A stretch of 56,138 nt of DNA from Alphaproteobacteria bacterium (GTDB lineage Bacteria > Pseudomonadota > Alphaproteobacteria > SMXQ01): the NCBI GenBank assembly GCA_009380075.1, contig WHSO01000016.1:1-56138 (forward strand), given 5' to 3'. How positions within the stretch are numbered: position 1 is the first letter of the stretch; the number at the start of each line of letters is the position of its first letter. The notes under the pieces are model-generated. The model was not told the DNA's origin. It did no database searches and saw only the letters and a list, made by a program, of their open reading frames with translations. Made by a program: the position numbers and the translations under genes. Of this stretch, positions 24,644-32,992 are shown piece by piece.

Positions 24644-25872
24644 CGGCCCGTATTCGGCACGGTGGCCGACGGCGAGGCCGCCAGCCGCCCGCGGTTCCTG
24701 AGCCGGAGCAGCATGCGTCCCGGCGCCGTTGCCCGTACCACGCGTTTGGCCTGCGCCGTGACCTGATGCAGGGATAGGCGTTCCTTCAGGATGATCTCGG
24801 TCGCTTTCAGAACCTCTTTGTCGCCCGCAATTTGCGCCTCTTTCTGCAGGGTAACGTAATGATGGCGGACCTGCGTCGGCACGATCAGCGAATGGATTTC
24901 CCGCACGGGCAGGTGATGCGGGAAGGTCTTGGCACGCGAGAGCGCACCGCACACGTGCAGGGCCATCATCGTGCGCAGGCACTTTTCGCAATGCCCGCAA
25001 TTGATCTCCGACGTGTCGTGATAGCAGACCCGCAAGGTTTCGAGCGCGAGGTCGGAATCGGCAATCAGGCGCACCTTTTCAACCCGGTTGGCCTCGCATC
25101 CATCGTGGGTGATATCGAGATAGCCATCTGACCACAGATGATCGAGCAGCGGTGACGATCCCCACGGCTTCATCTGCGCGTAGGTGTGGGTGGCGGGGAT
25201 GATCAGTTCCCCCACCGTTTGCCGCAAGGCGAGCGCGACCGAGGCCAGAGCGGCCCCGTGCAGGCACTGGCCCCAGAAGTCGCCTTGGAACCGCCTGCCC
25301 CACCTGGCGCGCCGCTTGTCGGCGATCTCGCGTAGATTCGTTTCACAGGTGATGAGTTGCTTTCCGAGTCCCTCCGCGGCCCGAGCGCCATACCTTATTG
25401 CCGCAGACCAGAGAACATCATTGTCGAGGCCGATATCGAAGCCGCGCACGAGCAGCAGGTGGCTCACGCGCGCCTCATGGTTCAGGAGGGAGTACCAGGA
25501 ATCGACCCCGCCAGAAAAACAGCAGGCAACGCCTGTCCCGCTTTGCTGTGCCCCGACGTGATCGAGCTGCGACGCCATGATGGCGACCGGGCTGAGCTCG
25601 TCGTGCCAGCTGCGTAAAATCTGTTGCGCCTTGGTGACATTGGTGACCAGGTCCGCCGAAAGGCCGCCCGGCACGCTCAATGGCTCGCCCTCGAACATGC
25701 AGGGAACCACGAGCCCGGCGGTCACCGCCTCGGCGAGCCCATCGAGCGGCTGCGACAGTCCCCGGAAGCGATACCATAGGACGAGCGAATCCTCCTGTCC
25801 CGATGGACGGATACGAACCCGCGCCGTAGCAGTCCCGTCCCGCCATGAATCGGAGATATCCAGGACATCCAT
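24640..25872 (-). CDS. QueC-like PP-loop ATPase/synthase
   Basis: A 410-residue protein with a PP-loop ATP pyrophosphatase motif, SGGVDS, at residues 120-125 and a four-cysteine site, Cys283-x8-Cys292-x2-Cys295-x2-Cys298 (NCGHCEKCLRT). This is the arrangement of the zinc site in QueC (7-cyano-7-deazaguanine synthase). The first 110 residues are an extra N-terminal domain absent from ordinary QueC, and the C terminus has a 100-residue extension. No other queuosine genes are nearby. It is coupled to a sugar-transfer ATP-grasp gene, so it may activate a carboxylate on a saccharide or small molecule by adenylation. AGGGT precedes the ATG and lies in the first of three 18-bp direct repeats. Confidence 0.82.
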   Translation of the reverse strand: MDVLDISDSWRDGTATARVRIRPSGQEDSLVLWYRFRGLSQPLDGLAEAVTAGLVVPCMFEGEPLSVPGGLSADLVTNVTKAQQILRSWHDELSPVAIMASQLDHVGAQQSGTGVACCFSGGVDSWYSLLNHEARVSHLLLVRGFDIGLDNDVLWSAAIRYGARAAEGLGKQLITCETNLREIADKRRARWGRRFQGDFWGQCLHGAALASVALALRQTVGELIIPATHTYAQMKPWGSSPLLDHLWSDGYLDITHDGCEANRVEKVRLIADSDLALETLRVCYHDTSEINCGHCEKCLRTMMALHVCGALSRAKTFPHHLPVREIHSLIVPTQVRHHYVTLQKEAQIAGDKEVLKATEIILKERLSLHQVTAQAKRVVRATAPGRMLLRLRNRGRLAASPSATVPNTGR

Positions 25873-25878
25873 TACCCT

Positions 25879-25952
25879 GCCACCCTGTTAGGCAAAGACC
25901 AGCCACCCTGTTGGGCAAATATTACCTTAGTTTTGCCGCCCTGTACGGGCTA
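25879..25952. repeat. Three imperfect 18-bp direct repeats upstream of the QueC-like gene
   Basis: Copies at 25879-25896 (GCCACCCTGTTAGGCAAA), 25902-25919 (one change) and 25935-25952 (about five changes) start 23 and 33 bases apart. That difference of one helical turn puts the sites on a similar DNA face. The first copy begins 7 bases before the minus-strand ATG and contains its ribosome site. They lie in the divergent region shared with the flippase gene and look like an operator array. Confidence 0.6.
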
Positions 25953-26089
25953 GTGCCTAACGGAAGGGCATCGACAAGGCCAGTGACCAGGCTGTGACGG
26001 GCGACCCGCTCACACGTTGATCACTGGTAGCACCGCCGATACCCGTGACATGTTTGCGAGGTTTCCCGAAGCGGCCACACCCTATCTTC

Positions 26090-27613
26090 ATGTCCGAAAT
26101 ACACGGAAGCGCCGGAGGTCCGGACAAGCACCTGCGAACAGATCATCTGTACCGAGATCTGCAGGGGCGTGCCATACGTGGCGGCGTCGTCACCGTGGCC
26201 TCACAGGCGGTCAAGGTCGTGGCCCAGTTCGCAGCCATCGTCGTCCTGGCACGGCTTCTGGCGCCCCTGGATTTCGGGCTGTTCGCGATGATCGCGGCCT
26301 TTCTCGTCGTGCTCGAGACGGTGAAGGACCTGGGTCTTTCCGCCGCGACGATCCAGCGGCCCGACGTCACGGCCCGACAGGTCAGCACGCTGTTCTGGAT
26401 CAATGTCGCCCTGGCCGTCTTGGTTACGGTCGTGTTCGCCGCCCTCGCCCCCGTGCTCGCCTGGTTTTACGGCGAGCCGGTTCTCGGAGAGATCACCCCG
26501 GTTGTCGCGCTGGGACTGCTGTTCACGGGCCTCGCCTCGCAGCACCTCGCGTTGCTGCGCCGCCAGATGCGCTTCCTGGCCGTGGCGGTGATCATGAACG
26601 GCGCCGACATCGTGGCGCTATTGGCCGCGGTCGTTGCCGCGCTGGCGGGTTGCGGGCTTTGGTCGCTGGTCATCCAGCGCATCGTGTGGGCCTTCGTCAT
26701 CGCGGGCGGGGCGTGGTATGCCTGCGACTGGCGTCCGGGCCGTCCGGGCCCGTTCCGCGAAATCAGGGAGATGCTGGCGTTCGGCGGCAATGCGACGGTG
26801 GCCATGATCATCGGGCGATTCTCGGCGGCCTGCGACAAGGTGCTGCTCGGCTGGTACTGGGGCCCGGTCTCGGTCGGCCTGTTCGATCGGGCCCAGAGGC
26901 TGCTGATCATGCCGATCCAGAATCTCAACGGACCGCTCGCGCCGGTCGCTCTGGCCTCCCTGAGCCGGATGACCGGCGAGCCACAACGCTATCGCGATGC
27001 CTATGTCGCCGCCGCCGAGCGCCTGGCCATGCTGGTCGCCCCAGTGGCCGCGCTGATGGTCGCCGCGGCCGGCCCCGTCATTGCGCTCGTCCTGGGGGAT
27101 CAATGGAGCGAAGCCGCGCCGGTCCTGAGTTGGCTGGGCGTTACCGCCATCTACATGCCGCTGACCTACACGTTGTCCTGGCTCTACCTGAGCCAGGACC
27201 GGACCGGGGAAATGCTGCGCGCGAGCCTCGTCAACAGTGCCCTTACGTTGCCCGCCCTTTTCGCAGGCCTACCCTGGGGTGCGACCGGGGTGGCGATGTC
27301 GTACGCCGTCAGCGGCGTGCTGCTCCGCGTTCCCGTGTTACTTTGGCTAGCGAGCCGCCGGGGGCCCGTCGGGTTGCGGCAGTTCGTTCGCGTCCTCGCC
27401 CTTCCGACCTTGGCTGCGGGCATCGCGACGGGCCTGATATTTGCGCTTCGGGAATCGCCCTATGCCGCGGGCCTGTCGGATATCGCGCTGGCCCTGGTAT
27501 TCGCCGTTATCGCCGGGACGACATGCCTCGCCGTTTATGCGGCGGTGCCCCACGGGCGCACTATTCTCAGGCACACGGCAAGGCTTCCAGCCATGATGAT
27601 GAAGGGCGCGTGA
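26090..27613 (+). CDS. Wzx-like polysaccharide flippase (MOP superfamily)
   Basis: A 507-residue multi-spanning membrane protein. An N-terminal amphipathic segment (LQGRAIRGGVVTVASQAVKV) precedes about 12-14 hydrophobic helices. LARLLAPLDFGLFAM is the hallmark of O-antigen/teichuronic-type flippases, and FSAACDKVLLGWYWGPVSVG followed by LFDRAQRL is conserved in the second half. Such proteins move undecaprenyl-linked oligosaccharides across the inner membrane. The ATG at 26090 is preferred over an upstream in-frame GTG (26045). Divergent from the QueC-like / ATP-grasp pair; the shared region holds the direct repeats. No glycosyltransferase or polymerase gene is in the window, so the sugar is assembled elsewhere. 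Confidence 0.9.
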   Translation: MSEIHGSAGGPDKHLRTDHLYRDLQGRAIRGGVVTVASQAVKVVAQFAAIVVLARLLAPLDFGLFAMIAAFLVVLETVKDLGLSAATIQRPDVTARQVSTLFWINVALAVLVTVVFAALAPVLAWFYGEPVLGEITPVVALGLLFTGLASQHLALLRRQMRFLAVAVIMNGADIVALLAAVVAALAGCGLWSLVIQRIVWAFVIAGGAWYACDWRPGRPGPFREIREMLAFGGNATVAMIIGRFSAACDKVLLGWYWGPVSVGLFDRAQRLLIMPIQNLNGPLAPVALASLSRMTGEPQRYRDAYVAAAERLAMLVAPVAALMVAAAGPVIALVLGDQWSEAAPVLSWLGVTAIYMPLTYTLSWLYLSQDRTGEMLRASLVNSALTLPALFAGLPWGATGVAMSYAVSGVLLRVPVLLWLASRRGPVGLRQFVRVLALPTLAAGIATGLIFALRESPYAAGLSDIALALVFAVIAGTTCLAVYAAVPHGRTILRHTARLPAMMMKGA

Positions 27614-27632
27614 CGGCCCCTCCCCACAGGAT

Positions 27633-28595
27633 TCACAAATCGATGACGAGCTTCTTCGTCTTGCTGCCCGAGACGCAGATCATCATCAGCTTGTTGGAGG
27701 CACGCTCCCTGTCGCTGAGCACGCAGTCGCGGTGCTCGGGCTCGCCCTCGATCACCTCGACCACGCAGGAGCCGCACTCCCCCGCCCCGCAGGAGAACGG
27801 CGCGGCGATGCCGGCGTCGAGCAGCACGTCGAGGATCGACTGCCCGGGGGCGATCTCGAACGACTGGCCGCTCGACTTCAGTTCCACCGTGAAGGCCTCG
27901 TTCGTTGCCGGCGGGAGCTCGGGCGCCGAGAAATATTCCAGGTGCACCGTGTCGGGGTCGCGCCCCGCCGCCGCGGCCTTGTAGATCTCGAGCATGGGCA
28001 GCGGCCCGCAGCCGTACAGGTGAGCGTCTGCCGGAGCCTCCGCCACGACGCGCGCGACGTCGAGCATGTGGTCGTCCTCGAGGTCGAAGTTGAAATGCAC
28101 GCGGCCGGGCGTCGCCGCTTCCAGCGCCTCGATCTCGCTGCGGAAGGCGCAACCGGCGCGGTCGCGGGCGCCGTAATGCAGGGTCCAGTTCCGGCCGAGG
28201 GCTTCCAGCCGCTGGATCATGCAATAAAGCGGCGTGATGCCGATGCCGCCGGCGATGAGGACGACGGAATTCGCGTCCTCCACGAGCGCGAAATTGTTAC
28301 GCGGCGCGCTGATGGTCAGATTTTGCCCCACCAACTGCGTCTCGAACAGGTAGCGCGACCCGCCCCGGCTGTTACGGTCGAGGGAAACGGCGATGACGTA
28401 GCGATGCCGTTCTGCCGGCGAGTTGACCAGCGAATAGTTGCGGATCAACCCGTTGGGCAGGTGCAAGTCGATATGCGATCCGGCCGTGAACGCCGGCAGT
28501 TCGGTGCCGTCCGGCGGCCGCAGATCGAAGGAAAGAACGCCGTTCGCCTCGAACCTGGTGGCGTGGACCAGGACTTCAATGACCGCACTGTTCAT
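27633..28595 (-). CDS. Phthalate-dioxygenase-reductase-type (PDR/VanB) ferredoxin-flavin oxidoreductase
   Basis: A 320-residue electron-transfer protein. An FMN/FAD-binding barrel (RNYSLVNSPAERHRYVIAV) comes first, then an NAD(P)-binding domain (VVLIAGGIGITPLYCMIQRL, HLYGCGPLPML) and a C-terminal plant-type 2Fe-2S domain with SCGAGECGSC and a later Cys (HRDC). This order is that of reductases feeding Rieske oxygenases such as vanillate demethylase. The ATG at 28595 begins the conserved domain. No oxygenase component is in the window, so its partner is remote or lost. It is convergent with the flippase gene (19 bases between ends) and divergent from a Bug-like protein and a VOC enzyme, which suggests a catabolic locus for an aromatic or acid substrate. 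Confidence 0.93.
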   Translation of the reverse strand: MNSAVIEVLVHATRFEANGVLSFDLRPPDGTELPAFTAGSHIDLHLPNGLIRNYSLVNSPAERHRYVIAVSLDRNSRGGSRYLFETQLVGQNLTISAPRNNFALVEDANSVVLIAGGIGITPLYCMIQRLEALGRNWTLHYGARDRAGCAFRSEIEALEAATPGRVHFNFDLEDDHMLDVARVVAEAPADAHLYGCGPLPMLEIYKAAAAGRDPDTVHLEYFSAPELPPATNEAFTVELKSSGQSFEIAPGQSILDVLLDAGIAAPFSCGAGECGSCVVEVIEGEPEHRDCVLSDRERASNKLMMICVSGSKTKKLVIDL

Positions 28596-28872
28596 AACTC
28601 GGAACTGTTCCTCTGTAGCGTCGTCCCCTGGGCTCACCGGCCGTCAGCCTGTGCCGGGGCAATGACCCTTGCGATTTTGGCCGCACAATGGCGGCAAGGC
28701 GGGGATAATGCAACCTCGGCGAAGGTTAACGGCGCTATGTACTGAACCACATGGCGGCCACCCCGGGCCTCGGCCACCGTCGCGGATTCCGGGACCGCGG
28801 CACGGCTGGCTTGAGCCGTCGACCCCCCGCGCGGTATCCTGAGCGCAACGCAATCCGACAGGGAGACCGATA

Positions 28873-29982
28873 ATGACCTCGACCCTCATGCGCGCGTCCG
28901 TCGCCGCCGGCCTGGCCGGAGTGGCACTGGCCGTTTCCGCCCTGCCCGCCGTGGCCGACGCCGTGTCCGATTTCTACAAGGGCAAACAGATCAGCCTGAT
29001 CATCTCCACCGGCGTCGGCGGCGGCATGGACCAGAATGCCCGCGTCGTGGCGCGGCACTGGATCAACCATATACCAGGCAATCCCGCGATGATTCCCCGT
29101 AACATGCCGGGCGCCGGGCACCTGCGCGCCACCAACTACCTCTACGGGCAGGCCCCCAAGGACGGAACCGCCATCGGCACCATGATCCCGTCCTTCGTGC
29201 TGCACCAGCGCCTCGGCGGCAAGGGCGTCAATTACGATGCGGCGAAGTTCCAGTGGATCGGCTCGTCCAACGCCAGCAACTCGACGGTCTACGTCTGGCA
29301 CACCCACGGGGTGAAGACGCTCCAGGACGCTATGAAGAAGGAAATCATCATGGGCGGGACCGGCGCCGGTTCCTACACCGTTCTCTACCCGATCATCCTC
29401 AACAACCTGCTCGGCACGAAGTTCAAGGTGATCATGGGCTACCGTAGCGCCACCCAGGTCAACCTGGCGATGGAGCGCGGCGAGGTCCAGGGCCGCGCGG
29501 GCAACAACTTCAACAGCCTGATGGCGCGCGACGCCCAGTGGGTCAAGGACAACAAGCTCAGCATCCTCGTCCAGATCGGGCAGAAGAAGGACCCGGATTT
29601 CCAGAGCGTGCCGCTGCTGACCGATTTCGCCAAGGACAAGGCTAGCCGCGAGGTGCTGCAGCTGTTCTCGGACGAGGTGGAACTGGGGCGTCCGTTCCTG
29701 ACCACCCCGGGGGTGCCGGCCGATCGCGTCGCGGCGCTGCGCGCTTCCTTCGACGCCACGATGAAGGATCCGAAGCTTCTGGAGGATGCGAAGAAATCCG
29801 GCCTCGACATCGCGCCGAAGTCCGGCGCCGAGCTTCAGAAGCTGGTCGAAGGCATCATCAACACGTCCGATGACATCGTCGCCCGCACCAAGGCGGCGCT
29901 CGAAGCCAAGGGGGCTATCGCCGGGGAGGTCAAGAGCAAGGGCGGCAAGAAGAAAAAGAAAAAGAAGAGCGAGGGCAACTGA
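28873..29982 (+). CDS. Bug/TctC-like periplasmic solute-binding protein with lysine tail (copy 4)
   Basis: A 369-residue exported binding protein. The signal peptide ends near LPAVADA, followed by DFYKGKQISLIISTGVGGG, NMPGAGHLRATNYL, GYRSATQVNLAMERGEV and TTPGVPADRVAALRASFD. The C terminus is GGKKKKKKKSEGN. The leader GACAGGGAGACC closely resembles that of the 5571-6704 gene (GACAGGGAGACG). It lacks the two-cysteine tail of copies 1 and 2. It is divergent from the PDR-type reductase across a 277-base gap and 53 bases upstream of a VOC gene, with which it may be co-transcribed. The ligand may be the substrate of that pathway; this is inference from context. Confidence 0.85.
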   Translation: MTSTLMRASVAAGLAGVALAVSALPAVADAVSDFYKGKQISLIISTGVGGGMDQNARVVARHWINHIPGNPAMIPRNMPGAGHLRATNYLYGQAPKDGTAIGTMIPSFVLHQRLGGKGVNYDAAKFQWIGSSNASNSTVYVWHTHGVKTLQDAMKKEIIMGGTGAGSYTVLYPIILNNLLGTKFKVIMGYRSATQVNLAMERGEVQGRAGNNFNSLMARDAQWVKDNKLSILVQIGQKKDPDFQSVPLLTDFAKDKASREVLQLFSDEVELGRPFLTTPGVPADRVAALRASFDATMKDPKLLEDAKKSGLDIAPKSGAELQKLVEGIINTSDDIVARTKAALEAKGAIAGEVKSKGGKKKKKKKSEGN

Positions 29983-30035
29983 CCCGCGCCGGGCACGGTG
30001 GAGACCGAAGCTCGATCATCAACCGGAGGAACGAC

Positions 30036-30842
30036 ATGTTCGCCCAGATCAACCACATGGCCATGGCCAGCGCCAACTACCCCTTCGTCGGCCGCTTCTA
30101 CGAGGCGGTGTTCGGCCTGAAGTGCTCAACCCACCGGCCCTTCCACGGGGTGGTCTATTCCGACGGCTATGCCGGCCTCAACATCAACCCGAGGCGTGAC
30201 GGCGTCAGCGGCGGCATCGATCACTTCGGATTCGTCGTCGACGACGTCGTGCCGGTGCTCGAGCGGATGAAGAAGAAATGGCCCAATTCCAATATCGTCA
30301 AGCGGCCCTCCACCCGCCCCTTCGCCGCCTATTCGGGGCACGATCCCGACGGCAACATTTTCGATCTCGCTCCGAAGAAGGACGACCGGCGCTCCAACAT
30401 GTATGCTGAGACGGCGGCGCAGGGCTGGGCCCAGGACCGCTACCTCAACAAGTTCGCCATCCGCACGATGAATGCCGACAGGATGGCGGAATTCTACATC
30501 GACGTGTTCGAGCTGAAGCCGACCAACAAGCCGTCCCAGCTTCCCGCACATCACCTGTCCGACGGGAGGGTGACGCTGACGCTCATGCCGTGGTCGATGG
30601 ACCTGTTCGAAGGCATGGCGATCAAGCGGCCCGGCCCCGACCACATCGGCTTCAAGGTCGAGAGCATCGAGGCGGTGACGGCGGACGTGCAGAAGGCCCA
30701 GGACTGGAACCAGTACCTTGCGCCGTTCCGCCTCGGCGGTAGTCCCGAGGCCGAAATGCGCAAGGCGCTGTTCGCGCGTGCGGCCACCGGTTCCTGCCAG
30801 ATGGCCGATCCCGACGGAAACTGGATCGACCTGGAGGAATAG
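30036..30842 (+). CDS. Two-domain VOC (glyoxalase/extradiol dioxygenase fold) protein
   Basis: A 268-residue protein with two vicinal-oxygen-chelate modules: FAQINHMAMASANYPFVGRF with GGIDHFGFVVDD, and FAIRTMNADRMAEFYIDVF with GPDHIGFKVESIEAV. Each module ends in the DPDGN-type strand (DPDGNIFDLAP, DPDGNWIDLEE). Metal ligands (His in NHM and DHFGF, a C-terminal Glu/Asp) are plausible, but the activity could be dioxygenase, lyase or isomerase. A strong ribosome site (GGAGG) precedes the ATG. It follows the Bug-like gene and ends at a bidirectional terminator. A second two-domain VOC protein is at 48868-49668. Confidence 0.88.
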   Translation: MFAQINHMAMASANYPFVGRFYEAVFGLKCSTHRPFHGVVYSDGYAGLNINPRRDGVSGGIDHFGFVVDDVVPVLERMKKKWPNSNIVKRPSTRPFAAYSGHDPDGNIFDLAPKKDDRRSNMYAETAAQGWAQDRYLNKFAIRTMNADRMAEFYIDVFELKPTNKPSQLPAHHLSDGRVTLTLMPWSMDLFEGMAIKRPGPDHIGFKVESIEAVTADVQKAQDWNQYLAPFRLGGSPEAEMRKALFARAATGSCQMADPDGNWIDLEE

Positions 30843-30860
30843 CCGTCACAGGGCGTCACA

Positions 30861-30894
30861 AAAGAGCCGGGATGAAACCGCATCCCGGCTCTTT
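30861..30894. terminator. Bidirectional rho-independent terminator
   Basis: A perfect 14-bp inverted repeat, 30861-30874 with 30881-30894 and loop AAACCG, flanked by A and T runs. It sits between the convergent VOC gene and the gene at 30900, starting 19 bases past the VOC stop and only a few bases past the other, so it can serve both strands. Confidence 0.95.
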
Positions 30895-30899
30895 CCGTT

Positions 30900-32984
30900 T
30901 CAGCGTGTCCGTGGTTCCGGTTCGGGCTTGGACCTGGATTCGGACGACCCGCCGAACATCCCACCGATCAGGTCGAAGATGTCGATGTCCGAATCGTCCG
31001 TGGACTCCGCGTTGGGGTCCGTGGCCTTCGTGTTCCTCTGGGGAGCGGACTTTTCCGTGGTCGCCGTTTCCTGTTTCCGCCGCTCGGCATCGGCGGGGTC
31101 TTCGGCGTCACGGGTGGTCGCAGGCGGTGGTGCCTGGGGTGATGCCGCGGGTGTTTCGGCGGGCGCCGCTGCCGGGCCAAGGCCGGAGAACGGCATCAGC
31201 GTGCCGGCCGCATCGGTCTTGAACAGGACGATGTCCCGGCCCCAGTTGCTGGTGACTCCGGCCACCACGAAACCCCCGTCGCCCGACGCAAGCGCGCTCG
31301 TCGCGAGGTTGAAGGGACCATCGCCGTGGGATTCCCGCCAGACGATCCCGCCGGCATCGTCGACGGCGGTCATGGTGATGCGTATCCCGGCGTCGCCGTC
31401 CCGCCCGGCGACGCCGAGGATCAGGTACCCACCCGGCCGTGCGGTGATGGCGGTGGCGGCGGCAAACGGCGCGCCCGTGCGGCAGGCATGGGTGCGCACC
31501 CGGGCGAGGTCGGCCAGGGGATCGCCCTGCGGGCCGTCCCTCGCCCCGTCCTTGCCGGCGTAGGCCGCCGTGAGACGTTTTTCGAGGTCGGACGCCGCGC
31601 ACAACCGCACCTGCGCCTCCGACGCGGCAGGCGCCTCGATCTTGCGGCGCCAGAGCAGCGCGCCGTCTCCGGAAAACTTCAGGTACGATAGCGCGGCACC
31701 GTCCCGGCCCACGGCGATGATACCGCCGTCCGCCGGTGCGAGGGCGGTGATGGCCATGCCCCCGCCGCGTTCCGGGACGACCCGCCGGGACCATACCTCC
31801 TGGCCGTGCGGGGTGATGCGGATGACGTAGCCTTCGGAGCTTGCGGCATCGCCGTCCATGCGCCGCACCTCGCCCGTGACCACGACGTCGCCGCCGTCAA
31901 GCACCAGCGCATCCTTGACGTCATACCCGCGCGGGGCACCGTCGCGCGCGAGGATCGCCTTGCCTTCCGCCTTGCCCGTGGGCGACAGCCGCACGGCGAC
32001 CGGCAGGCGCGCGCTGGCTTCGCCCGAACCTTCGTTCTTGCCGATCTCCTCGGTGCCGAGGGCGAGGATATCGCCATCCTTGAGCAAGCGCGCGATTCCG
32101 CCGTCCCCCGCCATGGGCGCGAGGGCGATGATCCAGGGGTCGCCGTCGCCGTCGCCCACCATATTACCGAGCGGATCGGTGATCGCAGCGATCTGGAAGC
32201 CCTTCTGGGCGCCGCCGAGCAGGTAGCCGCGCCGCGGCACCGGCACGATGCTGCGCAGGCTACCGGGGTCCTTCGCGGTGCCGAGCGGGCGGTGCCACAC
32301 GCGGCGGCCCATGCGGTCGAAGGCGGTGATCCAAGGCAGCGTCGCATCCAGCGGGTTGTCGCCCTGCGTCCGGCGCACGTGGAGCGATCCCACCAGCACG
32401 ATGCCGCCGTCGGCGGTACGCGTGATGGCCGTCGCGGAATCGTCCTCCGGTCCGCCGAACACGACGGCATGCCGTTTCCACTGGTCTATCCGTTTCTGTT
32501 CGCCGGCCCAGGCGGCGCGGGCTGATTCGTAGTCGTTCCGGAGCCGTTCGGTGGCCGCGGCGTCGCGCGTCCGGTCATCCATTTCGGACTTGATGCGTAC
32601 GTAGAGCCTGACCGCTTCGTCATAGTTTTCGCCCTTGCGGCCGGCGGCCTTGAGATAGGACGCGAGCGCGCGCCGGGCTATGTCCGGCGCGCCGAGGCCG
32701 TGGAGTGCCTTGGCCTCCAGGAACAGCGTTTCGACCGGCAGCGTCTGCCCGGTCCGGCGCATCCGGTCGGCGATGGCGAGGACATCCTTGTGCCGCTCCC
32801 GTCGCGCCGCCTCGACGATCTCGAACCGCAGCACGTCGAACTGCACCTCGGGGGGCAGCACATCTTGCGCGGAGGCCGAGCCGAAAGCGGCCAGGAGGAG
32901 GGCAAACGCGATCGCGACCGCCGCCACGGGCGCACGTGCCGGCGGCGGAAAACGCCGCCGCCGATCATGAACGCCTGTGGCCAT
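30900..32984 (-). CDS. Secreted beta-propeller-like repeat protein of unknown function
   Basis: A 694-residue exported protein. The signal peptide is AAVAIAFALLLAAFGSASAQ. Residues 40-165 are helical and TPR-like (ALHGLGAPDIARRALASYLK). From about 175 to 590 a strand-turn motif recurs: ADGGIVLVGSL, KDGDILALGTEE, DGGDVVVTGEV, ADGGIIAVGRDG, PGGYLILGVAG and GDGGFVVAGVTS. This matches the blades of secreted propellers of the delta-60/SBBP kind. A low-complexity Ala/Pro then Asp/Ser-rich C terminus follows, with DIDIFDLIGGMFGG near the end. No enzyme motif is seen. It starts 8 bases after the Sel1 lipoprotein stop and is probably co-transcribed with it. Confidence 0.75.
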   Translation of the reverse strand: MATGVHDRRRRFPPPARAPVAAVAIAFALLLAAFGSASAQDVLPPEVQFDVLRFEIVEAARRERHKDVLAIADRMRRTGQTLPVETLFLEAKALHGLGAPDIARRALASYLKAAGRKGENYDEAVRLYVRIKSEMDDRTRDAAATERLRNDYESARAAWAGEQKRIDQWKRHAVVFGGPEDDSATAITRTADGGIVLVGSLHVRRTQGDNPLDATLPWITAFDRMGRRVWHRPLGTAKDPGSLRSIVPVPRRGYLLGGAQKGFQIAAITDPLGNMVGDGDGDPWIIALAPMAGDGGIARLLKDGDILALGTEEIGKNEGSGEASARLPVAVRLSPTGKAEGKAILARDGAPRGYDVKDALVLDGGDVVVTGEVRRMDGDAASSEGYVIRITPHGQEVWSRRVVPERGGGMAITALAPADGGIIAVGRDGAALSYLKFSGDGALLWRRKIEAPAASEAQVRLCAASDLEKRLTAAYAGKDGARDGPQGDPLADLARVRTHACRTGAPFAAATAITARPGGYLILGVAGRDGDAGIRITMTAVDDAGGIVWRESHGDGPFNLATSALASGDGGFVVAGVTSNWGRDIVLFKTDAAGTLMPFSGLGPAAAPAETPAASPQAPPPATTRDAEDPADAERRKQETATTEKSAPQRNTKATDPNAESTDDSDIDIFDLIGGMFGGSSESRSKPEPEPRTR

Positions 32985-32992
32985 GGATCAGG

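Noticed and set aside
24640-25872. QueC-like protein as part of an antiphage system (QatC of QatABCD or the QueC-like protein of type IV CBASS)
   Set aside because: No QatA ATPase, QatB, nucleotide cyclase or effector is nearby. The coupled ATP-grasp partner and the flippase point to glycan chemistry. The tatD gene in the window is the ordinary metG-linked one 22 kb away.
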